30,144 nucleotides of DNA from an uncultured Bacilli bacterium (GCA_934101605.1 CAKORS010000003.1:1-30144), one strand, 5' to 3'. Positions 1 through 8,974 are shown, numbered from the stretch's first letter. Numbers and translations: made by a program. Notes: generated from the sequence alone by a model not told the origin.

Positions 1-1047
1 ACTATAGATTATTGGACTGGAAAAAGAGGAGGAAAGAGTCATAATACTACTCCAGAGGTTATAGATATTTATAAATGTATTAAAGATGCTTATTTAAGTG
101 ATATAAAGTATTTAGTTATGGAAGTATCTAGTCAGGCTTATAAGAAACATAGGGTTTATGATATGAAATTTGATATGGGAATTTTTACCAATATTGGTTG
201 TGATCATATTTCTCCTTTAGAGCATAAAGATTTTGATGAGTATTTAAGTTGTAAATTAGGTTTTTTAAAGATGTGTAAGAAAATAGCATTATATAAGCAT
301 ATTGATCATTATGATAGAATTGTTAAGGAACTTAATGATAGAGAGATTATTACTTATGGATTAACTAAAGATTGTGATTATTATATAAGTGATATTAAAA
401 ATATTAATGGAATAACAAGCTTTTTAGTTGAAAATAAAATGGGAGTAAGAAGTTTTTCTATTAAGATGGTAGGTAGTTTTAATGTTTTAAATGCTGTTAG
501 TGCAATTATAGTTTGTGATAATTATAATATTAGTTATGATTCTATAAAGAAAGGACTTTTAGAGACAGAGGTTCTTGGTAGAATGAATATATTCTTAGGA
601 GATGGATTTAAAGTAATAGTAGATTATGCGCATAATTATTTAAGTGCAAAAGCTTTTTGTAGTTCTATAAAAAAAGATTTTAAAGATTGTAACTTGAAAC
701 TTGTATTTGGTTGTCCAGGAGACCGTGGAGTTAACAGAAGGCATGAAATGGCTCAAGTTTCAAATGAATATGCAAGTTATGTTTATATAACTATGGAAGA
801 TCCTCAGTCAAAAGATGTTTTAGATATTTCAAATGAAATAGCAAGTTATTTAAATGTTCCGCATACAATTATTACTGATAGAAAAGAAGCAATAGAAACT
901 GCAATAAGAGAAGCTTCAAAAAATGATGTAATAGCGATTTTAGGTAAGGGAGATGAAGACTATCAAATTATTAATAATAGTTATGTTCCTTATGAATCTG
1001 ATATAGTTGTTGTTAAAGAGGAACTTAACAAAGTATTGGAGGGTTAG
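1..1047 (+). CDS. MurE2-like Mur ligase (UDP-MurNAc-tripeptide synthetase family), 5' truncated
   Basis: Central and C-terminal parts of a Mur ligase; the reading frame is open from base 1, so the start and the N-terminal ATP P-loop lie upstream of the window. The segment just before EVSSQA contains TTPEVIDIY, and the next part reads TNIGCDHISPLEHKDFDEYL followed by CK. That is the pattern of the MurE-like subgroup sometimes called MurE2 in lactobacilli and clostridia; classical MurE has TNLTxDHLDYH. The C-terminal domain has VDYAH, GCPGDRG and ILGKGDEDYQ as expected. Where meso-DAP-type MurE has DNPR, this protein has MEDPQSKD, so the amino acid added cannot be read from the known code. It is cytoplasmic and acts in peptidoglycan precursor synthesis. 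murF follows directly, which supports the pathway. Family assignment is firm; acceptor amino acid and the distinction from classical MurE are less sure. Confidence 0.85.
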   Translation, partial: TIDYWTGKRGGKSHNTTPEVIDIYKCIKDAYLSDIKYLVMEVSSQAYKKHRVYDMKFDMGIFTNIGCDHISPLEHKDFDEYLSCKLGFLKMCKKIALYKHIDHYDRIVKELNDREIITYGLTKDCDYYISDIKNINGITSFLVENKMGVRSFSIKMVGSFNVLNAVSAIIVCDNYNISYDSIKKGLLETEVLGRMNIFLGDGFKVIVDYAHNYLSAKAFCSSIKKDFKDCNLKLVFGCPGDRGVNRRHEMAQVSNEYASYVYITMEDPQSKDVLDISNEIASYLNVPHTIITDRKEAIETAIREASKNDVIAILGKGDEDYQIINNSYVPYESDIVVVKEELNKVLEG

Positions 1048-1052
1048 TTATT
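1038..1052 (+). promoter_or_regulatory. Shine-Dalgarno and probable AUU start codon of murF
   Basis: GGAGGG at 1038-1043 lies in the last codons of the murE-like gene, six bases before ATT at 1050-1052. The frame that encodes murF is open from 1029, yet it contains no ATG, GTG or TTG until the TTG at 1311, which is deep inside the ligase. The ATT is therefore the best-placed start codon. AUU starts are known from infC and pcnB of E. coli. A base error turning ATG into ATT is the main alternative. Confidence 0.6.
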
Positions 1053-2378
1053 ACTTTAGAGGATATTTTAAATGTTATTGGTGGTAAAATTTTTAAAAAT
1101 GATATTGATTTTAATATTGATAATGTAAAAATTGATTCTAGGTGTGTTAATAGTAAAAGTTTATTTATAGCTTTAAAAGGTAATAGAGATGGACATTCGT
1201 TTTTATTAGATGCATATAATAATGGTTGTAGAAATTTTATAATTGATAACGACCATTATTTTTTTAGTGCTAATACAAATATTATTAAAGTTGATGATAC
1301 TTTAATTGCTTTGGGTCAAATTGCTAAAGAAAAATTAAGTAAATGTAATACTTTTAAAATAGGTATAACTGGAAGTGTTGGAAAAACTACTACTAGAAAT
1401 ATGATATATGAAGTATTAAATAATAAATCTTTTAAAAATAAAGGAAATAAAAATAATGAAATAGGGGTCCCTTTAACTATTTTAGATATGGATTATGATA
1501 CTGATAATTTAGTAATAGAGATGGGAATGGATAAAAAGGGAGACTTATCTTATTTAGCAGATATAGTAAGACCTGATATTGCTATTATTACTAATATAGG
1601 ATTATCTCATATAAAAAACTTTAATAGTGAATTTGATATTTTTATGGCTAAATTTGAAATTACAAAATATTTTAAAGATAATAATATATTAATTATTAAT
1701 GGTGATGATAAGTATTTAAAGACATTAAAAACTAAGAATTATAAATATAAAATATATAGTGTTGGATTTTTAAAGTTTAATGATTTATATATAGAAAGTT
1801 ATAGATATAATAATGGAATAATATATTTTAAAGTTAATGATATTGATTATGAATTTTCAGTAAATACAAGATCTAAATTATTACTTTATAATGCTTTATT
1901 TGCTATATTTGTAGGAAAATATAAAAATATATCTTATGAGGATATAAACAAAGGATTAAATAATTATAAGAATGAAGAAAGAAGATTAGAGGTTTTAAAT
2001 GGTAGAAGTTGGATGATTATTAATGATTGTTATAATTCTTCTTTAACTTCTATAGAAAGTGCTACAGATTATTTATATAGTTATGATAATAGGAGAGTTT
2101 GTATTTTAGGAGACATATTAGAAACAGGTAAGTATAATAGAGAAATTCATGAGAAAATAGCCAAGTATTTATATAATACAGATATATTTATTGCTATTGG
2201 AGATGATATTAAATATACATATGATTTAGTAAAGGATAAACAAATTTCTTATTATTTTAAAAATATTGATGATTTTTTTAAGGAATATAAGAATATTTTA
2301 GAAAAAGATGATATAATACTTGTGAAAGCTTCAAATGGGTGTGGTTTTAAAAAGATTGTAGAAAGGTTAGTAGTATGA
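1050..2378 (+). CDS. murF: UDP-N-acetylmuramoyl-tripeptide--D-alanyl-D-alanine ligase MurF
   Basis: MurF adds D-Ala-D-Ala to the UDP-MurNAc-tripeptide in the cytoplasm, the last soluble step before lipid I. From 1050 the product is 442 aa, the usual size. The N-terminal Mur ligase domain (TLEDILNVIGG, then KIDSR, then SLFIALKGNRDGH) lies upstream of every canonical start codon. The central domain has the P-loop GITGSVGKTTT, then NKNNEIGVPLTIL and ITNIGLSHI. The C-terminal domain has NDCYNSSLTSI and LGDILETGKYNREIH. Starting at the TTG at 1311 would remove about 87 residues, including the whole N-terminal domain, so I reject that start. The gene begins two bases after the murE-like stop codon and overlaps queH by four bases, so all three are probably one transcript. 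Function is near certain; the start codon is inferred. Confidence 0.93.
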   Translation: MTLEDILNVIGGKIFKNDIDFNIDNVKIDSRCVNSKSLFIALKGNRDGHSFLLDAYNNGCRNFIIDNDHYFFSANTNIIKVDDTLIALGQIAKEKLSKCNTFKIGITGSVGKTTTRNMIYEVLNNKSFKNKGNKNNEIGVPLTILDMDYDTDNLVIEMGMDKKGDLSYLADIVRPDIAIITNIGLSHIKNFNSEFDIFMAKFEITKYFKDNNILIINGDDKYLKTLKTKNYKYKIYSVGFLKFNDLYIESYRYNNGIIYFKVNDIDYEFSVNTRSKLLLYNALFAIFVGKYKNISYEDINKGLNNYKNEERRLEVLNGRSWMIINDCYNSSLTSIESATDYLYSYDNRRVCILGDILETGKYNREIHEKIAKYLYNTDIFIAIGDDIKYTYDLVKDKQISYYFKNIDDFFKEYKNILEKDDIILVKASNGCGFKKIVERLVV

Positions 2379-2974
2379 ATATAAATTATCAGGAAGAGTT
2401 GGATAAAATAATAAAGAATCAAAATGGTAAGAAAAAGCTTTTACTTCATTCTTGTTGTGGTCCTTGTAGTAGTTATGTATTAGATTATTTACATAATTAT
2501 TTTGATATTACAGTTTTATTTTATAATCCTAATATTTATCCTTATGATGAGTATAATAAAAGATTAAAAGAACAAGTAAAACTACTTAATTTAGCATATA
2601 AAGATGAAATAAAAATTATGGATTGTTCTTATGATCATGATGATTATTTAAAATATATTAAAGGATTAGAAGAAGAAAAAGAAGGTGGCAAGAGATGCCA
2701 TTTATGTTATTTATATAGAATGGAAAAAGTGGCAAATATTGCTAAAGATAATCATTTTGATTATTTTACTACAACTTTAACTGTTAGTCCTTATAAAAAT
2801 AGTAAGGTTTTAAATGAGATTGGTAAATCTTTAGAGGATAAGTATAAAATAAAATATTTATATTCTGATTTTAAAAAGAAAGATGGATATAAAAAATCTA
2901 TTGAGTTATCAAAAAAATATGATTTATATAGACAAAATTATTGTGGTTGTGAATTTTCAATTTATGACAAATAA
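2375..2974 (+). CDS. queH: Epoxyqueuosine reductase QueH
   Basis: QueH (formerly DUF208) reduces epoxyqueuosine to queuosine at tRNA position 34 using a metal/Fe-S cluster; it is unrelated in sequence to QueG. The 199-aa product shows the family's conserved cysteines in order: HSCCGPCSSY near residue 25, RCHLCYLYRM near residue 108, and a C-terminal CGCEFS. FYNPNIYPYDEYNKR and TTTLTVSPYKNS are also typical. The ATGA overlap with murF suggests translational coupling, although the two pathways are unrelated. No other queuosine gene and no preQ1-type leader is visible nearby. A run of nine T follows the gene at 2975-2984 without a convincing stem. Confidence 0.92.
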   Translation: MNINYQEELDKIIKNQNGKKKLLLHSCCGPCSSYVLDYLHNYFDITVLFYNPNIYPYDEYNKRLKEQVKLLNLAYKDEIKIMDCSYDHDDYLKYIKGLEEEKEGGKRCHLCYLYRMEKVANIAKDNHFDYFTTTLTVSPYKNSKVLNEIGKSLEDKYKIKYLYSDFKKKDGYKKSIELSKKYDLYRQNYCGCEFSIYDK

Positions 2975-2996
2975 TTTTTTTTTATGTTTAAAAGTG

Positions 2997-3025
2997 TTTA
3001 AATTATAATAAAAGTATGATAAAAT
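2997..3025 (+). promoter_or_regulatory. Promoter of ezrA, extended -10 type
   Basis: TTTAAA (2997-3002), a 17-base gap, then TAAAAT (3020-3025) preceded by TGA, giving an extended -10 element (TATGATAAAAT). The same TATGATAWAAT pattern recurs before recG and the gene at 27144. The predicted start near 3032 gives a leader of about 13 nt, with AGGTGA at 3035-3040 as ribosome-binding site. Confidence 0.55.
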
Positions 3026-3044
3026 CTTTATAGTAGGTGATGAT

Positions 3045-4757
3045 ATGAGCAAGCTTTATTTAGTTTCTATAATATCTGCTTCAATTATTTTTATTATAGT
3101 TATTTGTTTTTTAATAAAAAGATCAAGAATAAGAGGTTTAAGAAAACAACTTGATGAACTTGAAAGACAGAGAAATTTAATTGTAGGAACCCCTGTTATG
3201 GTGGAGTTATCTAAGGTTGAATCTATTTTGACTAATGAAAAATTGGAAGAAAAATATGAAGAGTGGAAAAACAGATATGAAGTAATTAAAAATGAAAGAT
3301 TTTCTAAAATTACTGATATGTTACTTGAAGCTGATAGTTATCTTGATTCTGGTAAAATAAGTGAAGTTAAAGATATTATTGTTAATTTAGAAATGGAGAT
3401 ATATAAAATTAGGGTTTCTTGTGATAATTTACTTAATGAAATAAGAGAAATAACTATGAGTGAAGAAAGAAATCGTGCTGTTATTACTAAACTTAAAGCT
3501 AAGTTTAGAGAACTTGAAAGAACTTTTGATAGCAATAGAGATGCTTATGGAGAAGTATATAAATATATAGAGTTACAGTTTGAAAATATTGAGAAAAAAT
3601 TTCAAGATTTTGAAATTGTTATGAATAATAATGAATATACAGAAGTTATTAATTCGGTTAAAGTATTAGATGACATGATTGCACATATTTCAACTGTAGT
3701 AGAAGAGGTTCCAGATTTAGTTTTATTAACAGAAAAGATTCTTCCTACTAGAATTAAAGAAGTAGAAACTGTTTATAATAATATGGTTAATGCTGGTTAT
3801 CCGATTGATTATTTAAATGTTCCATATAATATAGAACAAATTAATAATAAGATTAATGATATTGAAGATAAGTTGAAAATATTAAATATAGAAGATAGTT
3901 TGTTTGAACTTAAGACTTTTTTAGATTATTTAGATGGTGTGTTAAATGATTTTGATGTAGAAAAAAGAGCTAGAAAAGTTTTTGATGATATTGCTTCTTT
4001 ATTTAAAGAAAAGATTGTTAAGGTTAATAAAATTATAACCGATATATATAATCAATTAGAAGATATTAAGAGTATGTATAATTTAGATAGTGATGATCTT
4101 GCTTCTTTAGAGAATTTTAATAAGTCTTTATTTGAGGTTAATAATGAATATAATATTATAGTTGGTAAATTAAAGAATAAGGAAGAACCTTACTCTATAT
4201 TAAAAGATGAGATAGAAATTTTAAGTAAAAGATTTGAAAATATTGAAGAAGAACTTAATAATTGTTTAAAGAGTTTAGGAAGTATGCAAGAAGATGAGAT
4301 GAGAGCAAGAGAACAATTTACCGAGATTACAGAACTTTTAAAGAAATGTAGATCTAATATTAAAAGTTATAAATTGCCTATTATTGCTAATAATTATTTT
4401 GTTGAACTTGCAGAAGCACAAGATGCAGTTAATGAGATAGAAAAAGAATTAAGTAAAAGTCCTATTACAATTAAGACTCTTAATATTAGAGTTGATACTG
4501 CTAGGGATTTATCATTTAAGCTATATAATACTACTAATGAGATGATAAAGACTGCTAAGTTATCAGAGATGACTATAGTATATGGAAATAGATATAAACC
4601 ACTTGATCCTGATATTGAAAGAGGACTTGATGTTGCTTCTCAATTGTTTTTTAAAGGAGATTATACTAAGGCATTAGAAACTGCTATTGCATCTATTAAT
4701 GTGGTAGAGCCTGATATATATAATAAAATGCTTAATGTTTATAAAAATAATAAATAA
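3045..4757 (+). CDS. ezrA: Septation ring formation regulator EzrA
   Basis: EzrA is a membrane-anchored negative regulator of FtsZ ring assembly found in Firmicutes. The 570-aa product has the family length and layout: a single N-terminal transmembrane helix (about residues 4-24, ending ...VICFLIKRSR) followed by a long, almost wholly helical cytoplasmic part built of spectrin-like coiled-coil bundles rich in E, K, N and D. GTPVMVELSKVE just after the helix and RYKPLDPDIERGLD near the C-terminus are recognisable family segments. The start is supported by AGGTGA four bases upstream. It is probably a single-gene transcript, with its own extended -10 promoter upstream and a long hairpin downstream. 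Together with the Mur ligases it indicates a walled, FtsZ-dividing cell. Confidence 0.92.
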   Translation: MSKLYLVSIISASIIFIIVICFLIKRSRIRGLRKQLDELERQRNLIVGTPVMVELSKVESILTNEKLEEKYEEWKNRYEVIKNERFSKITDMLLEADSYLDSGKISEVKDIIVNLEMEIYKIRVSCDNLLNEIREITMSEERNRAVITKLKAKFRELERTFDSNRDAYGEVYKYIELQFENIEKKFQDFEIVMNNNEYTEVINSVKVLDDMIAHISTVVEEVPDLVLLTEKILPTRIKEVETVYNNMVNAGYPIDYLNVPYNIEQINNKINDIEDKLKILNIEDSLFELKTFLDYLDGVLNDFDVEKRARKVFDDIASLFKEKIVKVNKIITDIYNQLEDIKSMYNLDSDDLASLENFNKSLFEVNNEYNIIVGKLKNKEEPYSILKDEIEILSKRFENIEEELNNCLKSLGSMQEDEMRAREQFTEITELLKKCRSNIKSYKLPIIANNYFVELAEAQDAVNEIEKELSKSPITIKTLNIRVDTARDLSFKLYNTTNEMIKTAKLSEMTIVYGNRYKPLDPDIERGLDVASQLFFKGDYTKALETAIASINVVEPDIYNKMLNVYKNNK

Positions 4758-4765
4758 TGTAAAGT

Positions 4766-4809
4766 AAGTATAAAATAGTCAATTTTAGTTGAACTTTTTT
4801 ATACTTTTT
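4766..4809 (+). terminator. Long AT-rich terminator hairpin after ezrA
   Basis: Perfect outer arms AAGTATAAAA (4766-4775) and TTTTATACTT (4797-4806), with an inner AGT-CAA / TTG-A-ACT stem carrying a bulge and a TTTTAG loop, followed by T residues to 4809. It can act as a terminator on either strand and separates ezrA from the surface-protein gene. Confidence 0.65.
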
Positions 4810-4845
4810 GTTATATTTAGGTTATGATATGGAGGATGTTTGTAT

Positions 4846-6582
4846 ATGAGAAATTTTAAATATTTATTATTTTTATTTATATGTATGTTTACTTGTTTAA
4901 TATCTGTTAATGCAGCAGCTAGTGTTGTGAATTTGTCTAATACTAATGATAGTTCTACCAAAGTTCAAGCAAAAACTATAGGTGGAGGTGTTGTTGGATA
5001 TAAAGGGACAGGTTCTTATGTAATGGATGTATTTATGTTTGGACAGCTTAGTTATGAATATTATACTTCTGATGTTGATAGTATGTCTTGTTATTTCAAT
5101 TATGATACCGATGGTGATGATACTATGACTGAGACTGATGTTCGGAATTATTTAGAATCGGTTGTGGGTTCTTTGACTTCTGATGAATTGAATGAAATGG
5201 TTAAGTTAAATAATAAATATGCAAAAGATAATGGTTTTTCTTTAAGTAATGGAATGATTAACCCTGGATTTACATATTTGTATATAAAAAATGATAGTTC
5301 CCAGTTAAAGTATTATGCGTTTGATACTGCTACTGATAATTCAGGGTTTAAAGAATCTGATATAGAAAATTATTCTATTGTTGGATCTGGAGTTGCTTTG
5401 CGTATGTTGCAGAAATTAGTAGGAATATTAAAACCTACAATAGGTAGCGGTAATTATGAAAGGTATGCCGGGGATTTTACTTGTATTGTTAATTTAAAAC
5501 AAAAGGATGCTAACAATTATTATTTACCGCAATTGTATTTACATTACGGACTTGCTAATTTGGTAAAATTAAACATGAATGGTATAATTAATAATCCTTC
5601 TACCATTGGCACTTACGAGGATACTACTATTGAAAGTGATAGAGCAAATGGCAAAGATTTTGATAAAAAGTATAATAAAGTTAGAGTTACAAGAACAGAG
5701 GCTGGTAAGTTGGTTATTACAGGAATTATGATGAGTGATTTAGATAAATATATTACTACAGAGGTTCCGATTACTTATTCTACTGTTTATACTGTTAAAA
5801 AAGATATAGAGGATGCAATTAGGGCTTGGGATTTGAAGTCTATGAAAGAAAGATTAGAAGAGTTACAGAATGCTAAGGATACACTTTCAGAGGATATTAA
5901 TAAACTTAGAGAACAGTTAGGAAATTATTTTGATAAGGAAACTATAGATAAGTTATTTGCTGACGCTGGAAATGATGTGGCTAAAATTAAGGAAACACTT
6001 GATGATAAACTTGATGCTTTAATTTCATCTACTGGGGATAATGGAATTAATGAGTTGGGTGAATTACGTATAAATGGGGTTGATACAGGATTAAAAGTTT
6101 GTAATTTAGAAAATCCTGCAAATTGTCCTAAAGATCAAGGAGATATTGTTTCTTTATGCAAGAACGAAGATGGAAATCAATCTTTGTGTGTTAATGGAAC
6201 ACCCCTTTTTGAAATATTAGCAAATCAACAAAAACAATTGAAGTGGGAAAACGGTTGTTTATATTTGGATGGTGATCCAAAATTCTGTGAATCTAGTGTT
6301 GATGTAAGAATAGAAAATAATTGTATTATTGTTGGAAAAGATAAACTTTGTGTTGATAAAAATACTAGTTCTTCAAATGATATTAAGTTTAAAGATAACT
6401 GTTATTATAGAAATGGGGAATTGGAAGTATGTAAAGGAATAGGTGACGGTAATAATACAGGAACTGTTTCTAATCCTAAGACTGGTATTGGGATGATTCT
6501 TTATTTTATAGTTCCTAGTGCGCTTGTTGTAGGATTTAGTATTTTCTATAAAAGATATAGAAAACAAAAATATGAAATGTAG
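4846..6582 (+). CDS. Secreted NPKTG-anchored surface protein with EF-hand-like loop and paired-Cys repeats
   Basis: I do not recognise the family. The 578-aa product starts at ATG 4846, nine bases after GGAGGA; an in-frame TTG at 4840 is too close to that site. Residues 1-24 are a signal peptide. Residues 87-98 read DTDGDDTMTETD, matching the 12-residue EF-hand calcium loop at positions 1, 3, 5, 7, 9 and 12. Residues about 325-400 are a charged helical coiled coil (LEELQNAKDTLSEDINKL). The C-terminal third holds a series of short segments with two Cys 7-9 residues apart, such as NGCLYLDGDPKFC, NNCIIVGKDKLC and DNCYYRNGELEVC. The end has NPKTG (about 543-547), a hydrophobic helix and KRYRKQKYEM, a cell-wall sorting layout resembling the (S/N)PxTG signals of clostridial sortase B. 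No sortase gene is in the window. Surface location is well supported; role unknown. Confidence 0.8.
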   Translation: MRNFKYLLFLFICMFTCLISVNAAASVVNLSNTNDSSTKVQAKTIGGGVVGYKGTGSYVMDVFMFGQLSYEYYTSDVDSMSCYFNYDTDGDDTMTETDVRNYLESVVGSLTSDELNEMVKLNNKYAKDNGFSLSNGMINPGFTYLYIKNDSSQLKYYAFDTATDNSGFKESDIENYSIVGSGVALRMLQKLVGILKPTIGSGNYERYAGDFTCIVNLKQKDANNYYLPQLYLHYGLANLVKLNMNGIINNPSTIGTYEDTTIESDRANGKDFDKKYNKVRVTRTEAGKLVITGIMMSDLDKYITTEVPITYSTVYTVKKDIEDAIRAWDLKSMKERLEELQNAKDTLSEDINKLREQLGNYFDKETIDKLFADAGNDVAKIKETLDDKLDALISSTGDNGINELGELRINGVDTGLKVCNLENPANCPKDQGDIVSLCKNEDGNQSLCVNGTPLFEILANQQKQLKWENGCLYLDGDPKFCESSVDVRIENNCIIVGKDKLCVDKNTSSSNDIKFKDNCYYRNGELEVCKGIGDGNNTGTVSNPKTGIGMILYFIVPSALVVGFSIFYKRYRKQKYEM

Positions 6583-6602
6583 CATCTTTTGATGCTTTTT
6601 TT
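6581..6602 (+). terminator. Rho-independent terminator
   Basis: AGCATC (6581-6586), TTTT loop, GATGCT (6591-6596), then a T tract to 6602. It overlaps the TAG stop codon of the surface-protein gene. Confidence 0.88.
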
Positions 6603-6635
6603 CTTTGGTAAATTTTAAATTTGTTTAAAAATAAC

Positions 6636-6663
6636 TTGATAAAATTGTATTTCTAAGTATAAT
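6636..6663 (+). promoter_or_regulatory. Housekeeping-type promoter of lon
   Basis: TTGATA (6636-6641), 16-base spacer, TATAAT (6658-6663). AAGGAGG at 6677-6683 precedes the ATG by eight bases. I see no CtsR direct repeat or CIRCE inverted repeat in this leader. Confidence 0.7.
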
Positions 6664-6691
6664 AATATTTAGTTTTAAGGAGGCAAGAAGT

Positions 6692-8974
6692 ATGAGTAAA
6701 TTACCTGGACTTATTTTAAAAAATATGGTATTGCTTCCTAATAATGAACTTAGATTAGAGCTCGTTACAGATATTGATAAAGAAATAATTTCTTTAGCTG
6801 AATCTTATTATAATAAAAATATTTTACTTTTATTTCAAAAAGATGATTTAGATATTAATTGTAATAATTATCCTGATGTTGGAGTTATTGGATTTATAAG
6901 TATGAAGCTTGATATGCCTAATAAAAAGACTAGGGTTATTATAAATGGATTAGAAAGAGTTAATATTAAAAATTTATTTATAGAAGAAGATTTATTATTT
7001 GGAGAGGTTTGTGAACCTGTTAATAAAGATTTAGAGTATTTTGAAGAGGCTGCTTATAAAAGAAGTATTTTTAAAAGTTTAGATGATTTTATTTCTTGTA
7101 ATGAGGTTAATAGTGATATTAGTTCTAAGGTTAATGATAAGCAATCTTTAGATGTTATTATAGATATATTAGCAATGGAACTTAATTTATCTTTAGATAG
7201 ATTAGATGGGTATTTAAATGAAGTTGATGTATCTAATAGGGCTTTAATGATTCTTGATGATTTATCTTTAGAAAATAAGATTGCGGAATTAGAACTTAGT
7301 ATTAATGAAAAAGTTTCTCACAATATAGATGAGGCTCAAAAGGAATATATTTTGGGTGAAAAATTAAAGGTTATAAAAGAAGAACTTGGTGAAAGTAATT
7401 CAGAAATTGATGAAATAAAACATAAGATAGATGTTATTAAAGCTCCTAAAAGAGTAAAAGATAAGTTATATAAGGAATTAGAAAAATATCAGAATACTTC
7501 ATCTGCTTCACCTGATTATTCTATGATTAGAACTTATATTGATACTGTTTTATCATTACCGTGGAGTTATAAAACAGTTGATAATAAAGATCTTACTTTA
7601 GCTTTACATACTCTTAACGAAAGTCATTATGGATTGGAGGAAGTTAAAGATACTATTTTAGAGTATTTATCACTTTTTATGGTTGCTCCTAAAAATAATA
7701 ATCCTATTATTTGTTTAGTAGGTCCTCCTGGAGTTGGTAAGACTACTCTTGCTCATAGTATTGCTCTTGCTATGAATAGAAAATATGTAAAAGTATCAGT
7801 TGGAGGAGTTAATGATACTGCTGAGATAGTAGGTCATAGAAGAGCTTATATAGGATCTTCTCCTGGTAGAATTATAAATGGTATGAGAAAAGCTGGGGTT
7901 ATTAATCCTGTATTTGTAATTGATGAGATTGATAAAATGACTAAAGATATAAAAGGAGATCCAGCTTCAAGTTTATTAGAGGTTTTAGATAAAGAACAAA
8001 ATAAACATTTTTATGATAATTATATTGAAGAAGAGTATGATTTATCTAATGTTACTTTTATTTGTACTGCTAATTATGTTGATAGAATTCCTATAGAGCT
8101 TTTAGATAGATTAGAGATTATTGAACTTTCAAGTTATACATTATATGAAAAAATAAATATTTGTAAGAATTATATTATTCCTAAATTAATTAAAAGTTAT
8201 AATATAGAAAGTTATAATATTAAGTTTAGTGATGATGCAATTATAAAGATTATTAAGAATTATACTATGGAAGCGGGGGTTCGTGAAGCTTATAGGTTGA
8301 TTGGTAAGATTTTAAGAAAAATAATTAGAAATGTTGTTAGTGATAAAAAGTGTAGTTTTGTTATTACTGCTTTAGATGTTACTGATTATTTAGGTCCTAT
8401 TAAGTATAATTTAAATGAATCAAAAGATAAGTATCTTTGTGGTGAAGTTAATGCTATGAGTTATACTATGTATGGTGGAAATATTTTAAAACTAGAAGTT
8501 AATTTATATAAGGGAGATGGAAAAATTGTTACTACTGGTTCTTTAGGGGATGTATTTAAAGAGTCAGTTATGGTTTCTTTATCTTATATTAAGGCTAATA
8601 GTAATGTTTTGGGAATTGATGATAAGATATTTAAAAATAGTGATATTCATTTACATGTTCCAGAGGGTGCTATAAAAAAAGATGGTCCATCAGCAGGATG
8701 CGCTATTACTATTGCTTTAATTAGTGCACTAAAAAAAAGTGTTATCCCAAGAGATATTTCTATGACTGGTGAAGTTACTATTCATGGTAATGTTTTACCT
8801 ATTGGAGGATTAAAAGAAAAAATAATAGGGGCTAAAGAGTTTGGTATAAAGAAAATATTTATTCCTAAGGATAATAAAAGAGAATTTTCTTTGATTTCTG
8901 ATGATATAAAAAATGGTATTAAATTTATATTTGTTTCTAAAATTGATGAGATAATAAAAGAACTTAATTTGTAA
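6692..8974 (+). CDS. lon: ATP-dependent protease Lon
   Basis: Lon is a cytoplasmic homohexameric AAA+ serine protease that degrades misfolded and selected regulatory proteins. The 760-aa product is slightly shorter than usual and has all parts: N-terminal substrate-binding domain (LPGLILKNMVLLPNNELRL), helical linker, Walker A GPPGVGKTT near residue 347, Walker B VFVIDEIDKM, and the proteolytic domain with Ser in KDGPSAG (about residue 667) and Lys in GGLKEK (about 710), spaced 43 residues apart as in the Ser-Lys dyad of E. coli Lon. No membrane segment is seen, so this is the soluble LonA type, not LonB. It has its own promoter and terminator. The downstream neighbours are the spoVID/ysxE pair; in Bacillus subtilis lonA and spoVID-ysxE also lie in one chromosomal neighbourhood. 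Confidence 0.97.
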   Translation: MSKLPGLILKNMVLLPNNELRLELVTDIDKEIISLAESYYNKNILLLFQKDDLDINCNNYPDVGVIGFISMKLDMPNKKTRVIINGLERVNIKNLFIEEDLLFGEVCEPVNKDLEYFEEAAYKRSIFKSLDDFISCNEVNSDISSKVNDKQSLDVIIDILAMELNLSLDRLDGYLNEVDVSNRALMILDDLSLENKIAELELSINEKVSHNIDEAQKEYILGEKLKVIKEELGESNSEIDEIKHKIDVIKAPKRVKDKLYKELEKYQNTSSASPDYSMIRTYIDTVLSLPWSYKTVDNKDLTLALHTLNESHYGLEEVKDTILEYLSLFMVAPKNNNPIICLVGPPGVGKTTLAHSIALAMNRKYVKVSVGGVNDTAEIVGHRRAYIGSSPGRIINGMRKAGVINPVFVIDEIDKMTKDIKGDPASSLLEVLDKEQNKHFYDNYIEEEYDLSNVTFICTANYVDRIPIELLDRLEIIELSSYTLYEKINICKNYIIPKLIKSYNIESYNIKFSDDAIIKIIKNYTMEAGVREAYRLIGKILRKIIRNVVSDKKCSFVITALDVTDYLGPIKYNLNESKDKYLCGEVNAMSYTMYGGNILKLEVNLYKGDGKIVTTGSLGDVFKESVMVSLSYIKANSNVLGIDDKIFKNSDIHLHVPEGAIKKDGPSAGCAITIALISALKKSVIPRDISMTGEVTIHGNVLPIGGLKEKIIGAKEFGIKKIFIPKDNKREFSLISDDIKNGIKFIFVSKIDEIIKELNL

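Noticed and set aside
2300..2375. preQ1 riboswitch controlling queH
   Set aside because: queH overlaps murF by four bases and there is no leader; no preQ1 aptamer motif was seen.
1311..2378. murF starting at TTG 1311
   Set aside because: It would delete the entire N-terminal Mur ligase domain, which is plainly encoded from 1050 in the same frame.
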